In this document: in pieces, positions 20,216 to 33,336 of the stretch
Numbering within the stretch: position 1 is the first letter of the stretch
Layout of the letters: each line of letters starts with the position of its first letter
NCBI RefSeq assembly: GCF_037975245.1
Contig: NC_092573.1
Coordinates: 13,290,001-13,354,000, forward strand
Source of the DNA: Apostichopus japonicus
Taxonomy: Eukaryota; Echinodermata; Holothuroidea; Aspidochirotida; Stichopodidae
Reading direction: 5' to 3'
Length of the DNA stretch: 64,000 nucleotides
The notes under the pieces: model-generated
The model's input: only the letters and a program-made list of their open reading frames with translations
The model's database searches: none
What the model was told of the DNA's origin: nothing
Translations under genes and position numbers: made by a program

Positions 20216-23200
20216 TTGTTAATTTTAGCTTTCTGTCTTCAATTTTATAATATAATGATATAAATTTATTATTGCCTTTTTTTATTCGTCTTTTTCTCGC
20301 TTAGTTATCGCATTTTATTCAAGGTTAAATATATATGCTCATGTCTGCCTAGGTTCGACTCCCCGCCGAAGCAATATTTTATTTTATGTTTTTATTATTA
20401 TTATTAATATTTGGGGTGTTGTTGATATCTGCATGTCTATGCATGGTGTTTTAAGTTTGTTTCGCTTTGTTTGTCTGTTTTTTGTTTTGTTTTTAGGGGG
20501 GGGGGGTGTTTGTCTCTATTTTGGTATTTTGTTTCGCGTAAACAAAGTAGGTCATTGCAATATTTTGCACAACTTGTCAATAGAAACCGATTCGGAACTT
20601 AAGACCTGAGTGGTAAATTTGATTTCTGTCTCGCTCGTCGCCTTTCACTGGAAATTTGAATGAAAGTATTCATAAGGACGAAAACTGTACCTGCAAAAAG
20701 AAATGCTTCTTTTGTACAGTGTAAGGCCACCGCGACATCTTTTCTGACAAGCTTGATGATATTTGTTCTTCGGGAATGTTGTGTCATTACTTAGCCTTTA
20801 TATTATAAACAGTTAAGTGTGGAAAGAGCTATGCTCCTGTTAGAACAACTTAACATTTCTTAAATGCTGATTTACTGAGGCAGGCGTTTGAAAGACAGTG
20901 TGATACAAACAAGTACGGTAACGTGATAAACAATGCCACGAGCTCTCCGTGCATTAAAAACGATCGAAATGTGCGGTATTCATGACGGTACACAAAGCAG
21001 ATCATGCGGATACAGCAGACATAGCCGAGAATAAAACCTAGTAGCGTGGAGGATTCAATTATGACATACTAGGACTTTCTACTGGTAAACTTTACTCATT
21101 GTCGAATAAATCTATATCTAATTTCTAGCTTTTGCTCTATGTTTAACGTATTATGACCAAAACAAATATGAAATTCACGACAATTCCATCGGACTTGTAT
21201 ATTCGTTTAAAAATAGCTCCGTTTCGAATCTAACGCTCCATTGCTATGGTAACATCGTGAATAATAGCCCTGCCGCTAATGGATAGATGACATGTAGAAG
21301 ATGACCATCGGTGGCGCTCTCAACTTCTCGTGCCACGTCTGGCACCTATACAAGAAGTAACCGACATATTACTGGCGCAATCCCGACCGAACATATTTTA
21401 ACTCTCCTACAGACTTTTCTACACTGATCCCAGAAAGCATTAAGTGCCGTCAAAATGCCTCAGTTGCCAATAGGTACATGTCCATGACGTAACACTGTTC
21501 TCGTTGTGCATAAAACTGAAGTCAAAAGTAAGGCATATACTGATAGGCCTAGACTAGGTATACGTTGCAGACTATACATATGCTAACTTCACAGACAGAC
21601 ATACATGCATTCAGACAACTTCGGGTAATGTAAAATATCACTAACCGTAATCACGTTATGTTTACTCTGTCTTCAAATGTCGTCCTTTTCTTCTCTGCAA
21701 CCCCGGGCCGTCATTGGAGTCGTTCGAACAACTATATTAAGGCGAAGAACGACGTCAAGATATATCCAACGTCTAGACTACACTGCTTGCAATGGAGAGA
21801 GAACTGCCCAGTACAGTACAGTACGTGTTGATATGAACGCCTACAAAATGACAACAAATATTTTCCATTGAAAATCCACTGTGTATGACGGTATAGTAAA
21901 CACTCGTATATAGATCAACGCACACGCGCGCACGGAGGTATTATGTACGTACAGCATGCAATGCAGACAAATATTTCGGAGCGCGCGCTTCTGATTTTGT
22001 GCTGATATTCTTGTGAGCGCTCTTGTATCACTGTTTGCATGCGCGCACGGACAAGATAGACGTCAGACTATCACGCTGTAGCTACTAAACCTTTACTTAC
22101 ATGTGTACAGCAGTAGACTACTGTGATGGTTGCATGCGGCAGTTTAATTTTGTGTGCACAATATGTCAGCATTGTACGGTGGCTTAATAAGGACATAGGA
22201 AAGAAAAACAGTGTCCCCAAATCTCACAATGTTGTCTTTTTATCTCAAACGTTGCCTCTTTTTTTCCCTTCAAAATTTAGATCCAAAAACAAAAGTCCAA
22301 AAGTAGAGACAAAAAGTCCAAATTTTCAGATTTGAGCAGACTTGTTTCCTTTCCTATGTCCCTATTAAGCCACCGTAGTATTGTGACTATTCTATGATCA
22401 GAAAAACTGTACAAATCTAACGGAATTGCTAATGTTATAATGTTAAGAGACTGGCCTTTATCATCCCTGTAAAGTCAGAACGCGACGGTGTTTATTTCAG
22501 TCACGGTTGGCAGCCCTCTTAGGGTTTTAATCAGGAGCTTTCTATTTTATAGCTGTTGTAGGTGTCGTACCAGAAGTAATCCTTCCATTATCTTACACAG
22601 TACTAAGTCCGTCACGTTTAGGGTCCGCTAAAGTATAGCTAGAAGTTGTCAACTGACAAATCATACCCCCACGTTGGTATCTGATCAGGGCTTGGCCTGC
22701 CAGGGTGCATGCACATTTCTATATCATGACGCAGTTTAGACTTTGAGCTAGAAGAGGAGCAAGTTAAGCACACTGAACCGTCCGCTCGCACGGAGAAACA
22801 TATCCAGATTAAAACACAGAATTTCTTAACTGTTCTGTGTCACCTCCTTGAATCCTCCTTATTTGCACATCACCTCTACTTTGAATTATGCGCAAGTTCC
22901 ACATCAAGACATTCAAAACGATCGTGGTGACTGGAAATATGCCAAAACAAGCACTGCGTTAGGTCATTTTACGTCTCGTGTGTGTCTGTGTGCTTTACTT
23001 ATCTTTTCGTGTTTTTTTTTTTTTCGTTTTTTTTTTCCGTTTTTTTTTTTTTTTCACGGTTAAACTTTTGTGCGAATGTACAATACTCCAATTGGGGCAT
23101 GGTATGCATTCATATCACATTGTTTTGGAAGAATCTGGAACTCTAAGTATTATTTCGACCCAAGAATCACCAGGCTGGCGTGGTGGCCTGAACGGTTGGA

Positions 23201-23491
23201 AGACAGCACTGCGCGTCGGTGTTTGTTGTCAGGCTGTGTGAATCGCGCCGATCGGATGACAGACACTGCTTTGTTTATAATGGCATCGCCAAGGTGGAAT
23301 TTTTACACGGGCCTAGGATCCCAATTCCGTATCCTCCCTTAGTTCGCAAAAGCATCCGGGAGATTACGTTTAGAGTCCGGCCTTCGGGCCAGAAGTGGGC
23401 TAGCTGACTTGCAATGGAGGGCTCACGTCGATTCGGACTGGGTTGATGTTCAACGTTCAGTGAAACCATGGCCTCGATGAGGCGTAATCTC
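20216..23491 (+). repeat. Unit U8 (complete, common length)
   Basis: Length 3,276 bp, G11, A allele at the A/G site; no private variant noticed. Confidence 0.97.
22176..22376. mobile_element. MITE-like element, copy in U8
   Basis: 201 bp, same inverted-repeat ends and flanks as in U1. Confidence 0.78.
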
Positions 23492-25451
23492 TTGTTAATT
23501 TTAGCTTTCTGTCTTCAATTTTATAATATAATGATATAAATTTATTATTGCCTTTTTTTATTCGTCTTTTTCTCGCTTAGTTATCGCATTTTATTCAAGG
23601 TTAAATATATATGCTCATGTCTGCCTAGGTTCGACTCCCCGCCGAAGCAATATTTTATTTTATGTTTTTATTATTATTATTAATATTTGGGGTGTTGTTG
23701 ATATCTGCATGTCTATGCATGGTGTTTTAAGTTTGTTTCGCTTTGTTTGTCTGTTTTTTGTTTTGTTTTTAGGGGGGGGGGGTGTTTGTCTCTATTTTGG
23801 TATTTTGTTTCGCGTAAACAAAGTAGGTCATTGCAATATTTTGCACAACTTGTCAATAGAAACCGATTCGGAACTTAAGACCTGAGTGGTAAATTTGATT
23901 TCTGTCTCGCTCGTCGCCTTTCACTGGAAATTTGAATGAAAGTATTCATAAGGACGAAAACTGTACCTGCAAAAAGAAATGCTTCTTTTGTACAGTGTAA
24001 GGCCACCGCGACATCTTTTCTGACAAGCTTGATGATATTTGTTCTTCGGGAATGTTGTGTCATTACTTAGCCTTTATATTATAAACAGTTAAGTGTGGAA
24101 AGAGCTATGCTCCTGTTAGAACAACTTAACATTTCTTAAATGCTGATTTACTGAGGCAGGCGTTTGAAAGACAGTGTGATACAAACAAGTACGGTAACGT
24201 GATAAACAATGCCACGAGCTCTCCGTGCATTAAAAACGATCGAAATGTGCGGTATTCATGACGGTACACAAAGCAGATCATGCGGATACAGCAGACATAG
24301 CCGAGAATAAAACCTAGTAGCGTGGAGGATTCAATTATGACATACTAGGACTTTCTACTGGTAAACTTTACTCATTGTCGAATAAGTCTATATCTAATTT
24401 CTAGCTTTTGCTCTATGTTTAACGTATTATGACCAAAACAAATATGAAATTCACGACAATTCCATCGGACTTGTATATTCGTTTAAAAATAGCTCCGTTT
24501 CGAATCTAACGCTCCATTGCTATGGTAACATCGTGAATAATAGCCCTGCCGCTAATGGATAGATGACATGTAGAAGATGACCATCGGTGGCGCTCTCAAC
24601 TTCTCGTGCCACGTCTGGCACCTATACAAGAAGTAACCGACATATTACTGGCGCAATCCCGACCGAACATATTTTAACTCTCCTACAGACTTTTCTACAC
24701 TGATCCCAGAAAGCATTAAGTGCCGTCAAAATGCCTCAGTTGCCAATAGGTACATGTCCATGACGTAACACTGTTCTCGTTGTGCATAAAACTGAAGTCA
24801 AAAGTAAGGCATATACTGATAGGCCTAGACTAGGTATACGTTGCAGACTATACATATGCTAACTTCACAGACAGACATACATGCATTCAGACAACTTCGG
24901 GTAATGTAAAATATCACTAACCGTAATCACGTTATGTTTACTCTGTCTTCAAATGTCGTCCTTTTCTTCTCTGCAACCCCGGGCCGTCATTGGAGTCGTT
25001 CGAACAACTATATTAAGGCGAAGAACGACGTCAAGATATATCCAACGTCTAGACTACACTGCTTGCAATGGAGAGAGAACTGCCCAGTACAGTACAGTAC
25101 GTGTTGATATGAACGCCTACAAAATGACAACAAATATTTTCCATTGAAAATCCACTGTGTATGACGGTATAGTAAACACTCGTATATAGATCAACGCACA
25201 CGCGCGCACGGAGGTATTATGTACGTACAGCATGCAATGCAGACAAATATTTCGGAGCGCGCGCTTCTGATTTTGTGCTGATATTCTTGTGAGCGCTCTT
25301 GTATCACTGTTTGCATGCGCGCACGGACAAGATAGACGTCAGACTATCACGCTGTAGCTACTAAACCTTTACTTACATGTGTACAGCAGTAGACTACTGT
25401 GATGGTTGCATGCGGCAGTTTAATTTTGTGTGCACAATATGTCAGCATTGT

Positions 25452-25652
25452 ACGGTGGCTTAATAAGGACATAGGAAAGAAAAACAGTGTCCCCAAATCT
25501 CACAATGTTGTCTTTTTATCTCAAACGTTGCCTCTTTTTTTCCCTTCAAAATTTAGATCCAAAAACAAAAGTCCAAAAGTAGAGACAAAAAGTCCAAATT
25601 TTCAGATTTGAGCAGACTTGTTTCCTTTCCTATGTCCCTATTAAGCCACCGT
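25452..25652. mobile_element. MITE-like element, copy in U9
   Basis: 201 bp, same inverted-repeat ends and flanks as in U1. Confidence 0.78.
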
Positions 25653-26373
25653 AGTATTGTGACTATTCTATGATCAGAAAAACTGTACAAATCTAACGGA
25701 ATTGCTAATGTTATAATGTTAAGAGACTGGCCTTTATCATCCCTGTAAAGTCAGAACGCGACGGTGTTTATTTCAGTCACGGTTGGCAGCCCTCTTAGGG
25801 TTTTAATCAGGAGCTTTCTATTTTATAGCTGTTGTAGGTGTCGTACCAGAAGTAATCCTTCCATTATCTTACACAGTACTAAGTCCGTCACGTTTAGGGT
25901 CCGCTAAAGTATAGCTAGAAGTTGTCAACTGACAAATCATACCCCCACGTTGGTATCTGATCAGGGCTTGGCCTGCCAGGGTGCATGCACATTTCTATAT
26001 CATGACGCAGTTTAGACTTTGAGCTAGAAGAGGAGCAAGTTAAGCACACTGAACCGTCCGCTCGCACGGAGAAACATATCCAGATTAAAACACAGAATTT
26101 CTTAACTGTTCTGTGTCACCTCCTTGAATCCTCCTTATTTGCACATCACCTCTACTTTGAATTATGCGCAAGTTCCACATCAAGACATTCAAAACGATCG
26201 TGGTGACTGGAAATATGCCAAAACAAGCACTGCGTTAGGTCATTTTACGTCTCGTGTGTGTCTGTGTGCTTTACTTATCTTTTCGTGTTTTTTTTTTTTT
26301 CGTTTTTTTTTTCCGTTTTTTTTTTTTTTTCACGGTTAAACTTTTGTGCGAATGTACAATACTCCAATTGGGG

Positions 26374-26408
26374 CATGGTTGCATTCATATCATGGTATGC
26401 ATTCATAT
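26374..26408 (+). repeat. Private near-tandem duplication in U9
   Basis: CATGGTTGCATTCATAT (26374-26390) is followed by CATGGTATGCATTCATAT (26391-26408); all other gap-free units have one copy, of the second form. The first copy lacks one A, so the net gain is 17 bp. Confidence 0.9.
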
Positions 26409-26784
26409 CACATTGTTTTGGAAGAATCTGGAACTCTAAGTATTATTTCGACCCAAGAATCACCAGGCTGGCGTGGTGGCCTGAACGGTTGGAAGACAGC
26501 ACTGCGCGTCGGTGTTTGTTGTCAGGCTGTGTGAATCGCGCCGATCGGATGACAGACACTGCTTTGTTTATAATGGCATCGCCAAGGTGGAATTTTTACA
26601 CGGGCCTAGGATCCCAATTCCGTATCCTCCCTTAGTTCGCAAAAGCATCCGGGAGATTACGTTTAGAGTCCGGCCTTCGGGCCAGAAGTGGGCTAGCTGA
26701 CTTGCAATGGAGGGCTCACGTCGATTCGGACTGGGTTGATGTTCAACGTTCAGTGAAACCATGGCCTCGATGAGGCGTAATCTC

Positions 26785-29700
26785 TTGTTAATTTTAGCTT
26801 TCTGTCTTCAATTTTATAATATAATGATATAAATTTATTATTGCCTTTTTTTATTCGTCTTTTTCTCGCTTAGTTATCGCATTTTATTCAAGGTTAAATA
26901 TATATGCTCATGTCTGCCTAGGTTCGACTCCCCGCCGAAGCAATATTTTATTTTATGTTTTTATTATTATTATTAATATTTGGGGTGTTGTTGATATCTG
27001 CATGTCTATGCATGGTGTTTTAAGTTTGTTTCGCTTTGTTTGTCTGTTTTTTGTTTTGTTTTTAGGGGGGGGGGGTGTTTGTCTCTATTTTGGTATTTTG
27101 TTTCGCGTAAACAAAGTAGGTCATTGCAATATTTTGCACAACTTGTCAATAGAAACCGATTCGGAACTTAAGACCTGAGTGGTAAATTTGATTTCTGTCT
27201 CGCTCGTCGCCTTTCACTGGAAATTTGAATGAAAGTATTCATAAGGACGAAAACTGTACCTGCAAAAAGAAATGCTTCTTTTGTACAGTGTAAGGCCACC
27301 GCGACATCTTTTCTGACAAGCTTGATGATATTTGTTCTTCGGGAATGTTGTGTCATTACTTAGCCTTTATATTATAAACAGTTAAGTGTGGAAAGAGCTA
27401 TGCTCCTGTTAGAACAACTTAACATTTCTTAAATGCTGATTTACTGAGGCAGGCGTTTGAAAGACAGTGTGATACAAACAAGTACGGTAACGTGATAAAC
27501 AATGCCACGAGCTCTCCGTGCATTAAAAACGATCGAAATGTGCGGTATTCATGACGGTACACAAAGCAGATCATGCGGATACAGCAGACATAGCCGAGAA
27601 TAAAACCTAGTAGCGTGGAGGATTCAATTATGACATACTAGGACTTTCTACTGGTAAACTTTACTCATTGTCGAATAAGTCTATATCTAATTTCTAGCTT
27701 TTGCTCTATGTTTAACGTATTATGACCAAAACAAATATGAAATTCACGACAATTCCATCGGACTTGTATATTCGTTTAAAAATAGCTCCGTTTCGAATCT
27801 AACGCTCCATTGCTATGGTAACATCGTGAATAATAGCCCTGCCGCTAATGGATAGATGACATGTAGAAGATGACCATCGGTGGCGCTCTCAACTTCTCGT
27901 GCCACGTCTGGCACCTATACAAGAAGTAACCGACATATTACTGGCGCAATCCCGACCGAACATATTTTAACTCTCCTACAGACTTTTCTACACTGATCCC
28001 AGAAAGCATTAAGTGCCGTCAAAATGCCTCAGTTGCCAATAGGTACATGTCCATGACGTAACACTGTTCTCGTTGTGCATAAAACTGAAGTCAAAAGTAA
28101 GGCATATACTGATAGGCCTAGACTAGGTATACGTTGCAGACTATACATATGCTAACTTCACAGACAGACATACATGCATTCAGACAACTTCGGGTAATGT
28201 AAAATATCACTAACCGTAATCACGTTATGTTTACTCTGTCTTCAAATGTCGTCCTTTTCTTCTCTGCAACCCCGGGCCGTCATTGGAGTCGTTCGAACAA
28301 CTATATTAAGGCGAAGAACGACGTCAAGATATATCCAACGTCTAGACTACACTGCTTGCAATGGAGAGAGAACTGCCCAGTACAGTACAGTACGTGTTGA
28401 TATGAACGCCTACAAAATGACAACAAATATTTTCCATTGAAAATCCACTGTGTATGACGGTATAGTAAACACTCGTATATAGATCAACGCACACGCGCGC
28501 ACGGAGGTATTATGTACGTACAGCATGCAATGCAGACAAATATTTCGGAGCGCGCGCTTCTGATTTTGTGCTGATATTCTTGTGAGCGCTCTTGTATCAC
28601 TGTTTGCATGCGCGCACGGACAAGATAGACGTCAGACTATCACGCTGTAGCTACTAAACCTTTACTTACATGTGTACAGCAGTAGACTACTGTGATGGTT
28701 GCATGCGGCAGTTTAATTTTGTGTGCACAATATGTCAGCATTGTACGGTGGCTTAATAAGGACATAGGAAAGAAAAACAGTGTCCCCAAATCTCACAATG
28801 TTGTCTTTTTATCTCAAACGTTGCCTCTTTTTTTCCCTTCAAAATTTAGATCCAAAAACAAAAGTCCAAAAGTAGAGACAAAAAGTCCAAATTTTCAGAT
28901 TTGAGCAGACTTGTTTCCTTTCCTATGTCCCTATTAAGCCACCGTAGTATTGTGACTATTCTATGATCAGAAAAACTGTACAAATCTAACGGAATTGCTA
29001 ATGTTATAATGTTAAGAGACTGGCCTTTATCATCCCTGTAAAGTCAGAACGCGACGGTGTTTATTTCAGTCACGGTTGGCAGCCCTCTTAGGGTTTTAAT
29101 CAGGAGCTTTCTATTTTATAGCTGTTGTAGGTGTCGTACCAGAAGTAATCCTTCCATTATCTTACACAGTACTAAGTCCGTCACGTTTAGGGTCCGCTAA
29201 AGTATAGCTAGAAGTTGTCAACTGACAAATCATACCCCCACGTTGGTATCTGATCAGGGCTTGGCCTGCCAGGGTGCATGCACATTTCTATATCATGACG
29301 CAGTTTAGACTTTGAGCTAGAAGAGGAGCAAGTTAAGCACACTGAACCGTCCGCTCGCACGGAGAAACATATCCAGATTAAAACACAGAATTTCTTAACT
29401 GTTCTGTGTCACCTCCTTGAATCCTCCTTATTTGCACATCACCTCTACTTTGAATTATGCGCAAGTTCCACATCAAGACATTCAAAACGATCGTGGTGAC
29501 TGGAAATATGCCAAAACAAGCACTGCGTTAGGTCATTTTACGTCTCGTGTGTGTCTGTGTGCTTTACTTATCTTTTCGTGTTTTTTTTTTTTTCGTTTTT
29601 TTTTTCCGTTTTTTTTTTTTTTTCACGGTTAAACTTTTGTGCGAATGTACAATACTCCAATTGGGGCATGGTATGCATTCATATCACATTGTTTTGGAAG

Positions 29701-30060
29701 AATCTGGAACTCTAAGTATTATTTCGACCCAAGAATCACCAGGCTGGCGTGGTGGCCTGAACGGTTGGAAGACAGCACTGCGCGTCGGTGTTTGTTGTCA
29801 GGCTGTGTGAATCGCGCCGATCGGATGACAGACACTGCTTTGTTTATAATGGCATCGCCAAGGTGGAATTTTTACACGGGCCTAGGATCCCAATTCCGTA
29901 TCCTCCCTTAGTTCGCAAAAGCATCCGGGAGATTACGTTTAGAGTCCGGCCTTCGGGCCAGAAGTGGGCTAGCTGACTTGCAATGGAGGGCTCACGTCGA
30001 TTCGGACTGGGTTGATGTTCAACGTTCAGTGAAACCATGGCCTCGATGAGGCGTAATCTC
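26785..30060 (+). repeat. Unit U10 (complete)
   Basis: Length 3,276 bp, G11. Carries the G allele at 27679, shared with U9, U12 and U13. Confidence 0.97.
28745..28945. mobile_element. MITE-like element, copy in U10
   Basis: 201 bp, same inverted-repeat ends and flanks as in U1. Confidence 0.78.
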
Positions 30061-33000
30061 TTGTTAATTTTAGCTTTCTGTCTTCAATTTTATAATATAA
30101 TGATATAAATTTATTATTGCCTTTTTTTATTCGTCTTTTTCTCGCTTAGTTATCGCATTTTATTCAAGGTTAAATATATATGCTCATGTCTGCCTAGGTT
30201 CGACTCCCCGCCGAAGCAATATTTTATTTTATGTTTTTATTATTATTATTAATATTTGGGGTGTTGTTGATATCTGCATGTCTATGCATGGTGTTTTAAG
30301 TTTGTTTCGCTTTGTTTGTCTGTTTTTTGTTTTGTTTTTAGGGGGGGGGGGTGTTTGTCTCTATTTTGGTATTTTGTTTCGCGTAAACAAAGTAGGTCAT
30401 TGCAATATTTTGCACAACTTGTCAATAGAAACCGATTCGGAACTTAAGACCTGAGTGGTAAATTTGATTTCTGTCTCGCTCGTCGCCTTTCACTGGAAAT
30501 TTGAATGAAAGTATTCATAAGGACGAAAACTGTACCTGCAAAAAGAAATGCTTCTTTTGTACAGTGTAAGGCCACCGCGACATCTTTTCTGACAAGCTTG
30601 ATGATATTTGTTCTTCGGGAATGTTGTGTCATTACTTAGCCTTTATATTATAAACAGTTAAGTGTGGAAAGAGCTATGCTCCTGTTAGAACAACTTAACA
30701 TTTCTTAAATGCTGATTTACTGAGGCAGGCGTTTGAAAGACAGTGTGATACAAACAAGTACGGTAACGTGATAAACAATGCCACGAGCTCTCCGTGCATT
30801 AAAAACGATCGAAATGTGCGGTATTCATGACGGTACACAAAGCAGATCATGCGGATACAGCAGACATAGCCGAGAATAAAACCTAGTAGCGTGGAGGATT
30901 CAATTATGACATACTAGGACTTTCTACTGGTAAACTTTACTCATTGTCGAATAAATCTATATCTAATTTCTAGCTTTTGCTCTATGTTTAACGTATTATG
31001 ACCAAAACAAATATGAAATTCACGACAATTCCATCGGACTTGTATATTCGTTTAAAAATAGCTCCGTTTCGAATCTAACGCTCCATTGCTATGGTAACAT
31101 CGTGAATAATAGCCCTGCCGCTAATGGATAGATGACATGTAGAAGATGACCATCGGTGGCGCTCTCAACTTCTCGTGCCACGTCTGGCACCTATACAAGA
31201 AGTAACCGACATATTACTGGCGCAATCCCGACCGAACATATTTTAACTCTCCTACAGACTTTTCTACACTGATCCCAGAAAGCATTAAGTGCCGTCAAAA
31301 TGCCTCAGTTGCCAATAGGTACATGTCCATGACGTAACACTGTTCTCGTTGTGCATAAAACTGAAGTCAAAAGTAAGGCATATACTGATAGGCCTAGACT
31401 AGGTATACGTTGCAGACTATACATATGCTAACTTCACAGACAGACATACATGCATTCAGACAACTTCGGGTAATGTAAAATATCACTAACCGTAATCACG
31501 TTATGTTTACTCTGTCTTCAAATGTCGTCCTTTTCTTCTCTGCAACCCCGGGCCGTCATTGGAGTCGTTCGAACAACTATATTAAGGCGAAGAACGACGT
31601 CAAGATATATCCAACGTCTAGACTACACTGCTTGCAATGGAGAGAGAACTGCCCAGTACAGTACAGTACGTGTTGATATGAACGCCTACAAAATGACAAC
31701 AAATATTTTCCATTGAAAATCCACTGTGTATGACGGTATAGTAAACACTCGTATATAGATCAACGCACACGCGCGCACGGAGGTATTATGTACGTACAGC
31801 ATGCAATGCAGACAAATATTTCGGAGCGCGCGCTTCTGATTTTGTGCTGATATTCTTGTGAGCGCTCTTGTATCACTGTTTGCATGCGCGCACGGACAAG
31901 ATAGACGTCAGACTATCACGCTGTAGCTACTAAACCTTTACTTACATGTGTACAGCAGTAGACTACTGTGATGGTTGCATGCGGCAGTTTAATTTTGTGT
32001 GCACAATATGTCAGCATTGTACGGTGGCTTAATAAGGACATAGGAAAGAAAAACAGTGTCCCCAAATCTCACAATGTTGTCTTTTTATCTCAAACGTTGC
32101 CTCTTTTTTTCCCTTCAAAATTTAGATCCAAAAACAAAAGTCCAAAAGTAGAGACAAAAAGTCCAAATTTTCAGATTTGAGCAGACTTGTTTCCTTTCCT
32201 ATGTCCCTATTAAGCCACCGTAGTATTGTGACTATTCTATGATCAGAAAAACTGTACAAATCTAACGGAATTGCTAATGTTATAATGTTAAGAGACTGGC
32301 CTTTATCATCCCTGTAAAGTCAGAACGCGACGGTGTTTATTTCAGTCACGGTTGGCAGCCCTCTTAGGGTTTTAATCAGGAGCTTTCTATTTTATAGCTG
32401 TTGTAGGTGTCGTACCAGAAGTAATCCTTCCATTATCTTACACAGTACTAAGTCCGTCACGTTTAGGGTCCGCTAAAGTATAGCTAGAAGTTGTCAACTG
32501 ACAAATCATACCCCCACGTTGGTATCTGATCAGGGCTTGGCCTGCCAGGGTGCATGCACATTTCTATATCATGACGCAGTTTAGACTTTGAGCTAGAAGA
32601 GGAGCAAGTTAAGCACACTGAACCGTCCGCTCGCACGGAGAAACATATCCAGATTAAAACACAGAATTTCTTAACTGTTCTGTGTCACCTCCTTGAATCC
32701 TCCTTATTTGCACATCACCTCTACTTTGAATTATGCGCAAGTTCCACATCAAGACATTCAAAACGATCGTGGTGACTGGAAATATGCCAAAACAAGCACT
32801 GCGTTAGGTCATTTTACGTCTCGTGTGTGTCTGTGTGCTTTACTTATCTTTTCGTGTTTTTTTTTTTTTCGTTTTTTTTTTCCGTTTTTTTTTTTTTTTC
32901 ACGGTTAAACTTTTGTGCGAATGTACAATACTCCAATTGGGGCATGGTATGCATTCATATCACATTGTTTTGGAAGAATCTGGAACTCTAAGTATTATTT

Positions 33001-33336
33001 CGACCCAAGAATCACCAGGCTGGCGTGGTGGCCTGAACGGTTGGAAGACAGCACTGCGCGTCGGTGTTTGTTGTCAGGCTGTGTGAATCGCGCCGATCGG
33101 ATGACAGACACTGCTTTGTTTATAATGGCATCGCCAAGGTGGAATTTTTACACGGGCCTAGGATCCCAATTCCGTATCCTCCCTTAGTTCGCAAAAGCAT
33201 CCGGGAGATTACGTTTAGAGTCCGGCCTTCGGGCCAGAAGTGGGCTAGCTGACTTGCAATGGAGGGCTCACGTCGATTCGGACTGGGTTGATGTTCAACG
33301 TTCAGTGAAACCATGGCCTCGATGAGGCGTAATCTC
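30061..33336 (+). repeat. Unit U11 (complete)
   Basis: Length 3,276 bp, G11. Carries A at 30955, interrupting the run of G-allele units on either side. Confidence 0.97.
32021..32221. mobile_element. MITE-like element, copy in U11
   Basis: 201 bp, same inverted-repeat ends and flanks as in U1. Confidence 0.78.

Larger units (their letters stand above)
23492..26784 (+). repeat. Unit U9 (complete, with 17-bp insertion)
   Basis: Length 3,293 bp. The excess is a 17-bp near-tandem duplication at 26374-26408. Carries G at 24386 where most units have A. The duplication joins short frames into a 125-codon one at 26258-26635, the longest gap-free frame in the window, which is therefore an accident of the insertion. 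Confidence 0.97.

Noticed and set aside
26258-26635. 125-codon frame in U9
   Set aside because: Created solely by the private 17-bp duplication shifting one short frame into another.
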